Both the position numbers and the translations under genes were made by a program. From an uncultured Bacilli bacterium (GTDB lineage: Bacteria; Bacillota_I; Bacilli_A; RF39; UBA660): a stretch of DNA of 6,822 bases. The DNA is taken from positions 1-6,822 of the forward strand of contig CANRHO010000041.1 in the NCBI GenBank assembly GCA_947630435.1. The letters are read 5' to 3'. The stretch's first letter is position 1. The number at the start of each line of letters is the position of its first letter. This document shows, in pieces, positions 1 through 4,617 of this stretch. The notes under the pieces were generated by a model. That model had not been told where the DNA came from. It saw only the letters and a program-made list of their open reading frames with translations, and did no database searches.

Positions 1-1
1 T

Positions 2-358
2 TGTAAAGAATTAGAAGAGTTAATAAGAAAGAATCAGGAGTTAAGGCCAGTAGGAGAAAAATTAGTAGAAATAAGTAGGGATGAAGAATTAATGGGATTG
101 TATGATGAAGAAGAGCATAAAAGGAAAGTAAGGAACACCCAGATAAGAACGGCATTAGAAGATGGATGGAATAAAGGAATGAAAAAGGGGATAAAAGAAG
201 GAATAAAAGAAGGAATAAAACAAGGAATTGAAGAAGGTACAACAAAAAAGGCAAGGCAAATAGCCCTTAATATGATAAAAAATAAAATTGATATTAACAT
301 GATAAGCGAAGTGACCGGTCTTTCCGTTAATGAAGTAAATGAAATAAATGAGTCATAA
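2..358 (+). CDS. C-terminal part of an Rpn-family (PD-(D/E)XK) recombination-promoting nuclease / putative transposase, partial
   Basis: The reading frame is already open at the left edge (first full codon at 2) and runs to TAA at 356-358, so only about 118 C-terminal residues are seen and the nuclease core lies outside. What is visible: a charged helical stretch (CKELEELIRKNQEL), then YDEEEHKRKVRNTQIRTALEDGWNKGM, then a run of four-residue G-[IM]-[KE]-x units, and a final segment ending in ISEVTGLSVNEVNEI. This order (helical linker, GxxxG repeats, short 'TGLS..EI' helix-turn tail) is typical of the C-terminus of Rpn/PDDEXK_2 family proteins, which are DNA endonucleases linked to RecA-independent recombination and are often annotated as transposases. 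Family assignment rests on the tail only. An internal ATG at 92 is not the start, since the frame and the homology-like pattern continue upstream. The stop is 6 bases before the -35 box of the next unit and no terminator is visible. Confidence 0.75.
   Translation, partial: CKELEELIRKNQELRPVGEKLVEISRDEELMGLYDEEEHKRKVRNTQIRTALEDGWNKGMKKGIKEGIKEGIKQGIEEGTTKKARQIALNMIKNKIDINMISEVTGLSVNEVNEINES
176..235 (+). repeat. Five tandem 12-bp units encoding GxxxG repeats
   Basis: Units at 176, 188, 200, 212 and 224 follow the pattern GGA-ATA-AAA-GAA with a few substitutions. They encode G-M-K-K, G-I-K-E, G-I-K-E, G-I-K-Q and G-I-E-E. Each unit is a whole number of codons, so gain or loss would lengthen or shorten the predicted helix without a frameshift. 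Such Gly-every-fourth-residue tails are common in Rpn-family proteins. Confidence 0.85.
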
Positions 359-364
359 AAATAG

Positions 365-393
365 TTGACAATAAATTGTTAATAATGTATATT
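365..393 (+). promoter_or_regulatory. Sigma-A promoter of the T-box / serS operon
   Basis: A perfect -35 box TTGACA (365-370) is followed after exactly 17 bases by a -10 box TATATT (388-393), predicting a start near 400. It begins 6 bases after the upstream stop codon and sits just ahead of the T-box leader. An 11-bp tandem duplication (TATATTTAAAT at 388-398 and again at 399-409) repeats the -10 box; the second copy is too far from the -35 to be used with it. Confidence 0.85.
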
Positions 394-413
394 TAAATTA
401 TATTTAAATCAAT

Positions 414-618
414 GATGAAGATTAGTAGCAAAAATATTCATTTAAAAGAGAGTTATCGGATGGTGTAAGATAATAATGATTTTTTGTGAATCTACTTCTA
501 AGACGGATGTTAAAATCATCCGCGGGAAAAACCGTTATAATAATTAAGAATAAGCAGGATGGCACCGTGGTTTAAATCACTCCAGCACTTTAGCTTATTC
601 TTTTTATTTTATTGGAGG
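414..618 (+). promoter_or_regulatory. Serine-specific T-box riboswitch leader (tRNA-Ser sensing)
   Basis: Expected T-box elements occur in order. The Stem I base GAAG (417-420) pairs with CTTC (495-498). An AGAGAG element lies at 447-452 and a GGTG-type apical motif at 462-465. The specifier region GTGAA-TCT-A (486-494) reads UCU, a serine codon, followed by the usual A. A hairpin CGGATG/CATCCG (504-509/517-522) and a Stem III-like CGG...CCGTTAT (523-538) follow. The T-box proper reads AGGATGGCACCGTGG at 556-570. Its bulge TGGCACC (560-566) has C at the variable position, which complements G73, the usual tRNA-Ser discriminator base. The antiterminator-type helix is GGA/TCC (557-559/581-583) plus GTGG/TCAC (567-570/577-580). 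Specifier, bulge and downstream serS all agree. The expression platform is not a standard terminator. An 8-bp outer helix (548-555/593-600) is followed by TTTTTATTTT, and CTCCA (580-584) can pair with TGGAG (613-617), covering the ribosome binding site GGAGG (614-618). Confidence 0.92.
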
Positions 619-624
619 AATAAA

Positions 625-870
625 ACGAGAATAGTAAAAGTAGGTGCGATTTACAGACATTTTAAAGGAGATTATGTATATGTTATAGGAGTAGCAAAAC
701 ATTCGGAAAGTATTGAAGATTTAGTTATATATAGTCATAAAAATAAGTTGTGGGCAAGACCAGTAAATATGTTTTTATCTGAAGTAGATCATGAAAAATA
801 TCCAGATGTAAAGCAATGTTATAGGTTTGAAGAAGTAAATCATAAAAATAATAGAAGGGAAGAAAAATAG
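625..870 (+). CDS. DUF1653 domain protein, probable non-standard ACG start
   Basis: The protein (81 residues from the chosen start) contains the DUF1653 pattern: VKVGAIYRHFKGDYVYV, AKHSES.EDLVIY, LWARPVNMFLSEV and a closing YRFEE. Function of the family is unknown; members are small cytoplasmic beta-rich proteins. The start is a problem. The only in-frame ATG upstream of the domain (559) lies inside the T-box bulge and has no ribosome binding site, and no in-frame GTG, TTG or ATG exists between it and the domain. A strong GGAGG (614-618) lies 6 bases before ACG (625), which would give M-R-I-V-K-V-G, matching the usual short N-terminus of the family. ATA (631) is a weaker option at 12 bases. 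The ACG could be a true rare start, a decayed ATG, or a sequence error. The gene ends 1 base before serS, so the two are co-transcribed under the T-box. Family call is firm; start is moderate. Confidence 0.8.
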   Translation, partial: TRIVKVGAIYRHFKGDYVYVIGVAKHSESIEDLVIYSHKNKLWARPVNMFLSEVDHEKYPDVKQCYRFEEVNHKNNRREEK

Positions 871-871
871 A

Positions 872-2158
872 ATGATAGACATTAAATTAATAAGAGAAAA
901 TAAGGAGTTAGTAAAAGAAAATATTAAAAAGAAGTTTCAGGATACTAAACTTCCATTAGTAGATGAGGTTTATGATATGGATATAAATTATCGTAAAATT
1001 AAAACCGAAGCGGACGAAGCAAGAGCAAAGGTAAATTTACTTAGTAAGGAAATTGGTAACTTAATGCGCGATAAAAGGATTGAAGACGCTAATAAAATAA
1101 AAGAAGAAGTAGCACGTATTAAAAATAACATCCCAACGTTAGAAAATAATGAAGAAGTGTTAGAGCGAGAAATTAAGGAAAAGATGATGTTAATTCCTAA
1201 TATTATAGCGGATGATGTGCCAATAGGAGAAGATGATTCTAAAAATATTGAAGAGCAAAGATTTGGAGAAGCTAAGGTGCCAGATTTTGAAATTCCATAT
1301 CATTCGGATATTATGGCATCATTTAATGGAATTGATAAAGAAGCGGCAGGTCGTGTTAGTGGTAACGGATTTTACTATTTAATGGGGGATATTGCAAGAC
1401 TACATTCAGCGGTACTCGCTTATGCTAGGGATTTTATGATTAATAAAGGATTTACATATTGCATTCCGCCATACATGATACATTCTGATGCGGTAGATGG
1501 GGTAATGTCTTTTGAAGAAAAAGAAAATATGATGTATAAGATTGAGGGCGAAGATTTATATTTAATAGGCACATCAGAGCACTCTATGATTGCTAAATTT
1601 AAAGATCAATTATTAAAGGAAAGTGATCTTCCAATTACTATGACGTCATATTCACCATGCTTTAGAAAAGAAGTGGGAGCTCATGGTATTGAAGAAAGAG
1701 GGGTTTATAGAATACACCAGTTTGAAAAGCAAGAAATGGTTGTTTTGTGCAAGCCGGAAGATAGTGATGCTTGGTATGATAAGATGTGGCGTTATTCTGT
1801 AGAATTATTTCAAAGTTTAAACATACCAGTTAGAAAGCTAGTTTGTTGCTCTGGTGATTTAGCGGATTTAAAGTATCGTTCTTGTGATATTGAAGCATGG
1901 AGTCCAAGACAACAAAAGTATTTTGAGGTATGTTCATGTTCTAATTTGACAGATGCACAAGCAAGAAGACTTGCAATAAGGTATAAAAAAGAAGATGGTA
2001 CAAAACAATTGGTGCACACTTTAAATAATACCGTTATTGCCCCACCTAGAATGTTAATAGCATTTTTAGAAAATAACTTACAAAAAGATGGTTCTGTTCT
2101 AATCCCTAAAGCTTTAAGGCCTTATATGGGAGGAAAAGAAAAAATTGAAAAGAAGTAG
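872..2158 (+). CDS. serS: Seryl-tRNA synthetase
   Basis: This 428-residue class II synthetase charges tRNA-Ser (and tRNA-Sec where present) with serine in the cytoplasm via seryl-adenylate; family length is about 420-430. Residues about 1-110 form the tRNA-binding N-terminal arm, with a long charged coiled coil from about 35 to 105. The catalytic core follows: the TxE serine-binding motif as TSE (234-236); motif 2 around FRKEVGAHGIEERGVYRIHQFEKQE (264-288), with the ATP-binding Arg at 265; SCSN (355-358) and DAQARR (361-366); and motif 3 as PPRMLIAFLEN (391-401), with the invariant Arg at 393. The segment SGDLADLKYRSCDIEAWSPRQ (327-347) differs from the KYDLEVW form seen in many bacterial enzymes, and motif 3 has PPR rather than GR. 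ATG 872 follows an AAGGGA ribosome site (855-860). The upstream serine T-box supports regulation by uncharged tRNA-Ser. Confidence 0.97.
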   Translation: MIDIKLIRENKELVKENIKKKFQDTKLPLVDEVYDMDINYRKIKTEADEARAKVNLLSKEIGNLMRDKRIEDANKIKEEVARIKNNIPTLENNEEVLEREIKEKMMLIPNIIADDVPIGEDDSKNIEEQRFGEAKVPDFEIPYHSDIMASFNGIDKEAAGRVSGNGFYYLMGDIARLHSAVLAYARDFMINKGFTYCIPPYMIHSDAVDGVMSFEEKENMMYKIEGEDLYLIGTSEHSMIAKFKDQLLKESDLPITMTSYSPCFRKEVGAHGIEERGVYRIHQFEKQEMVVLCKPEDSDAWYDKMWRYSVELFQSLNIPVRKLVCCSGDLADLKYRSCDIEAWSPRQQKYFEVCSCSNLTDAQARRLAIRYKKEDGTKQLVHTLNNTVIAPPRMLIAFLENNLQKDGSVLIPKALRPYMGGKEKIEKK

Positions 2159-2174
2159 TTTACTTCTTTTTCTT
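2147..2174 (+). terminator. Hairpin overlapping the serS stop codon, likely terminator
   Basis: A 10-bp A/T-rich stem (AAAAGAAGTA at 2148-2157 with TACTTCTTTT at 2161-2170) closes on a 3-base loop and includes the serS stop TAG. The 3' arm is itself T-rich and continues TCTT, so it could act as an intrinsic terminator, but the stem has only two G-C pairs and the U-tract lies mostly within it. Confidence 0.5.
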
Positions 2175-2187
2175 AATATTGTACAAT
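2159..2187 (+). promoter_or_regulatory. Possible promoter for the gene at 2211
   Basis: TTTACT (2159-2164, four of six to TTGACA) and TACAAT (2182-2187, five of six to TATAAT) are spaced by 17 bases, predicting a start near 2194, about 17 bases ahead of the ATG. In such AT-rich DNA, chance matches are common. Confidence 0.4.
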
Positions 2188-2210
2188 ACTCTGATATAAA
2201 GAGGAATATT

Positions 2211-2687
2211 ATGAGATATTATATGGATGAAGATTTAGATGCTTTTTTAGAAGAAAACGTTGAAGCTGTAATTGAGTTAATTAAAAAGGCATATATATCA
2301 ACAAAAGAATATTATAAAGACAAAATTGAAGATGATTTTTTGTATTTTAATATGTACAAGACCTTTACAAACGGATATTGTTTTTATTTTGCAAGAATGT
2401 TAAAAAGCATATATAAAAATGCAAAGTTTATTGTTGTAGATCATAATTATGCAACCATTTCACATATATATACTTATATTAATGGTTTTGCGTATGATAT
2501 AAATGGTAAAAGGATCCTTAATGAATATTTTATATTAACCAATAAAGAATTGAAAATAATAAATCTAAATCATAAGCAAATAAAAGATGATATATATGGT
2601 TATTTTAAATGGTGTTTTTATAATTATTTAAATGATTATATAAATTATAATAAAGAATTAATAAATAAAAATATCAAAAGTATTTAA
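2211..2687 (+). CDS. Uncharacterised protein with Cys-His-Asp arrangement (putative cysteine hydrolase / transglutaminase-like fold), copy 1
   Basis: This 158-residue protein is not recognised by name. It has no signal peptide or clear membrane segment, so it is probably cytoplasmic. The N-terminal about 50 residues are acidic and helical. Then come NGYCFYFARMLKSIY with Cys57, a 28-residue step to His85, and H-IYTYINGFAYDINGK with Asp96. The spacing His-x6-Gly-x2-Tyr-Asp-x2-Gly is identical in the protein at 4186-4587, which shares the GYC...L-K-x-[IF]-Y-x-x-A block. A Cys near the start of a helix, then His and Asp on strands, is the order of catalytic residues in papain/transglutaminase-like enzymes; activity is inference. 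The C-terminus is very rich in Tyr, Asn and Lys (low complexity, AT-driven codons). Start ATG 2211 was chosen because GAGG (2201-2204) lies 6 bases before it. The longer frame from 2145 would begin inside serS and its terminator hairpin. Confidence 0.75.
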   Translation: MRYYMDEDLDAFLEENVEAVIELIKKAYISTKEYYKDKIEDDFLYFNMYKTFTNGYCFYFARMLKSIYKNAKFIVVDHNYATISHIYTYINGFAYDINGKRILNEYFILTNKELKIINLNHKQIKDDIYGYFKWCFYNYLNDYINYNKELINKNIKSI

Positions 2688-2739
2688 TATAACTATTTTT
2701 ATTACATATTATTTAATATAAAGTGAAAGGAATTTGAAA

Positions 2740-4098
2740 ATGAATAAAAAAGTAGTATTTTGTTTATCAATAATATTTATATGTATGCTTACTGCGGTTT
2801 TAGTAAAGCCAACGACTAAAACCACCACCAAAAAAGTATCATCTATAGATGTATCTGTATTAGAGGTATCAAATGATTCTATCAAAGTAATGGATAAAGA
2901 TAATGTTATATATACTTTTATTAACATTGATGATATATCTTATGAAATAGGTGAAAATATTAACGTTAAATATAGTGGGAAACTAAATAAAAATTCTGAA
3001 AAACAAACGGTTAGTATAGTTAGTATTTCGACTGAAGATAAAACAAAAAACATGCCAGACTTTTGGAATGATAATGGTATGTTTAGTGAGTTTTATGATA
3101 TGGCTTATAATAAACTTAAAACTCTTTCTTTAGAAGAAAAAATAGGACAAATATTTTTGGTTAGAGTACCAAGTAGTAATCAAATATCTGAATTACAAAA
3201 GTACAAATTTGGTGGTTATTTATTATTTGGAAGAGATTTTTCTGATAAAACAAAAAAAGAAGTAATCGATATGATAGATGGTTATCAAAATTCTTATAAA
3301 ATACCATTACTAATTGCAGTAGATGAAGAAGGTGGTAAAGTAAGTAGGATAAGTAGTAATAAAAACTTAGTAAAAACCCCATTTAAATCGCCATCAGAAT
3401 TATATAAAGAAGGTGGTATGAATTTAATACGAGAAGATACCATAAATAAAACAGAAATTTTGGAGGACTTAGGCATAAATGTAAATTTAGCACCAGTAGT
3501 TGATGTTGCAACAGATCCAAAAAGTTATATGTATGATAGAACGTTAAAAGAAGATACAAAACTTACTGAAAATTATGCTAAAACGGTAATAGAAGCTAGT
3601 TTGGGGTCTAAAGTATCATACACCTTAAAACATTTTCCAGGATATGGAAATAATGCAGATACTCACGAATCTGCTACTACGGATAATAGAACATACTCTA
3701 AGTTATTTGAAGATGACATACCTCCTTTTAAAGCTGGCATAAAAGCGGGTGCAGAGGCCGTTTTGGTAAGTCATAATACCGTTCCGGCGTTGGATAAAAA
3801 TAACCCTGCATCTTTATCAGCTAGCGTTCATAACGTCTTAAGAAATGAACTTTCATTTACGGGAATAATAATGACAGATGATATTGATATGGCAGCAATA
3901 ACTGATAAAGATTCTGTAAAACAAGCTATTTTATCAGGTAATGATTTGATTATAGTAACTAATTATGAAAATGCAATAAATAATGTAAAAAAATATATTC
4001 AAGAAGGTACGTTAACAGAATCTATAATAGATAAGATGGCGTTTAGAATTTTAGCTTGGAAGTATTATAAAGGATTAATGTATGATATTGAAAAATAA
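2740..4098 (+). CDS. Extracytoplasmic glycoside hydrolase family 3 enzyme, NagZ-like beta-N-acetylhexosaminidase
   Basis: The 452-residue protein begins with a short basic stretch and a hydrophobic segment (about 5-22: VVFCLSIIFICMLTAVLV), a signal peptide or uncleaved anchor. Cys15 lacks a good lipobox (FIC). A Thr/Lys linker (24-32) and a small beta-rich domain (about 35-98, OB-like by eye) precede the GH3 barrel (about 120-445). Family marks are VDEEGGKVSR (194-203), KHFPGYGNNADTH (297-309) and MTDDIDMAAI (378-387). By analogy with NagZ of Bacillus, Asp307-His309 form the acid/base dyad and Asp380 is the nucleophile. NagZ removes N-acetylglucosamine from cell-wall muropeptides, so a role in wall turnover outside the membrane is likely. 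It lacks the extra C-terminal domain of the Bacillus enzyme. ATG 2740 follows AAAGGA (2726-2731) by 8 bases; the in-frame TTG at 2734 is too close to that site. It is flanked by the two similar Cys-His-Asp proteins. Confidence 0.88.
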   Translation: MNKKVVFCLSIIFICMLTAVLVKPTTKTTTKKVSSIDVSVLEVSNDSIKVMDKDNVIYTFINIDDISYEIGENINVKYSGKLNKNSEKQTVSIVSISTEDKTKNMPDFWNDNGMFSEFYDMAYNKLKTLSLEEKIGQIFLVRVPSSNQISELQKYKFGGYLLFGRDFSDKTKKEVIDMIDGYQNSYKIPLLIAVDEEGGKVSRISSNKNLVKTPFKSPSELYKEGGMNLIREDTINKTEILEDLGINVNLAPVVDVATDPKSYMYDRTLKEDTKLTENYAKTVIEASLGSKVSYTLKHFPGYGNNADTHESATTDNRTYSKLFEDDIPPFKAGIKAGAEAVLVSHNTVPALDKNNPASLSASVHNVLRNELSFTGIIMTDDIDMAAITDKDSVKQAILSGNDLIIVTNYENAINNVKKYIQEGTLTESIIDKMAFRILAWKYYKGLMYDIEK

Positions 4099-4134
4099 TA
4101 AAATGCAATATAAATAAAGTTTTTCGTATATATT

Positions 4135-4166
4135 TCGACAAATTATTTAAAAAAAATCACTATAAT
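4135..4166 (+). promoter_or_regulatory. Possible promoter for the gene at 4186, -10 inside a hairpin loop
   Basis: A perfect TATAAT lies at 4161-4166, in the loop of the hairpin at 4150-4185. The -35 is poor: TCGACA (4135-4140) is 20 bases away, longer than usual. A start near 4173 would give a leader of only about 13 bases that keeps the ribosome site AAGGTGAT. Confidence 0.5.
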
Positions 4167-4185
4167 TTAATAAGGTGATTTTTTT
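4150..4185 (+). terminator. Terminator-like hairpin that also covers the ribosome binding site of the next gene
   Basis: A perfect 11-bp stem pairs AAAAAAATCAC (4150-4160) with GTGATTTTTTT (4175-4185), with a 14-base loop. The 3' arm ends in seven T, giving the form of an intrinsic terminator for the GH3 gene. The arm also contains most of the AAGGTGAT ribosome site (4172-4179) for the ATG at 4186, immediately after the T run. Transcripts reading in from upstream would therefore be ended or translationally masked, while transcripts starting at the loop TATAAT would lack the 5' arm. Confidence 0.65.
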
Positions 4186-4587
4186 ATGGACATAATAGAA
4201 ACAATTAATATAATAAATGAGAATTATGAAAGAGCTTATAACGAATATGGGTGTTACTATTTAAATAATTCAGCCATAATTACTTTTGGTGGTGGATATT
4301 GCTATGAGTACTTTACTTTATTAAAAAGATTCTATCCTCAAGCAGAGCTTATGATAAAAAATGATAAAATGCATTGTGCCACTTTAATAGATGGTTATAT
4401 TTACGACGTATCAGGTTTGGTTAAAGATCCTAATAATTATCATGTAGCAGACGGTTGTGATGTTGAATATATTTATAAAAGATATCCTTTTTTTTCATTA
4501 GGATTCAAAGAATATTTACATAAAGAAGTAGTAAAAAACGTGTTAAATAAAGGAGTTTGTTACAAAAAAAGAAACAAACGACTTTAA
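4186..4587 (+). CDS. Uncharacterised protein with Cys-His-Asp arrangement (putative cysteine hydrolase / transglutaminase-like fold), copy 2
   Basis: This 133-residue protein shares the core of the protein at 2211-2687: GGYCYEYFTLLKRFYPQAEL with Cys39, then His63 and H-CATLIDGYIYDVSG with Asp74. The His-to-Gly-to-Tyr-Asp-to-Gly spacing is the same as in copy 1; the Cys-to-His step is 24 rather than 28 residues. Overall identity is low, so these are old paralogues or independent members of one family. No signal peptide or membrane segment is seen, so it is probably cytoplasmic. The arrangement suggests a papain/transglutaminase-like fold; catalysis and substrate are not known. ATG 4186 follows AAGGTGAT (4172-4179) at 6 bases and sits directly after a T run. 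A T8 homopolymer (4488-4495) within the gene is a possible slippage site. The C-terminus is basic (CYKKRNKRL). Confidence 0.75.
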   Translation: MDIIETINIINENYERAYNEYGCYYLNNSAIITFGGGYCYEYFTLLKRFYPQAELMIKNDKMHCATLIDGYIYDVSGLVKDPNNYHVADGCDVEYIYKRYPFFSLGFKEYLHKEVVKNVLNKGVCYKKRNKRL

Positions 4588-4599
4588 ATATAGTATAAT
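4571..4599 (+). promoter_or_regulatory. Possible promoter for murD
   Basis: A perfect -10 box TATAAT (4594-4599) lies just after the upstream stop (4587). The best -35 at 17 bases is GAAACA (4571-4576), only three of six to consensus. A start near 4606 would leave about 12 bases of leader carrying AGAGGTG. Confidence 0.4.
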
Positions 4600-4617
4600 T
4601 AACTAGAGGTGTTTAAT

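Noticed and set aside
34..300. Minus-strand open frame opposite the Rpn-like gene (repeated IPSF units)
   Set aside because: It is the mirror of the GxxxG repeats, has no supporting ribosome site, and the plus frame has family features.
559..624. N-terminal extension of the DUF1653 protein from ATG 559
   Set aside because: The ATG lies inside the T-box bulge sequence and has no ribosome site at a proper distance; the encoded residues do not belong to the family.
2145..2210. Longer version of the protein at 2211 starting within serS
   Set aside because: It would start inside the end of serS and run through the terminator hairpin; GAGG at 2201 fits the ATG at 2211.
4556..4580. Inverted repeat GTTTGTT...AACAAAC at the end of the gene at 4186
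   Set aside because: The stem lies inside the coding region, has a long A-rich loop and no T run after it; not convincing as a terminator.
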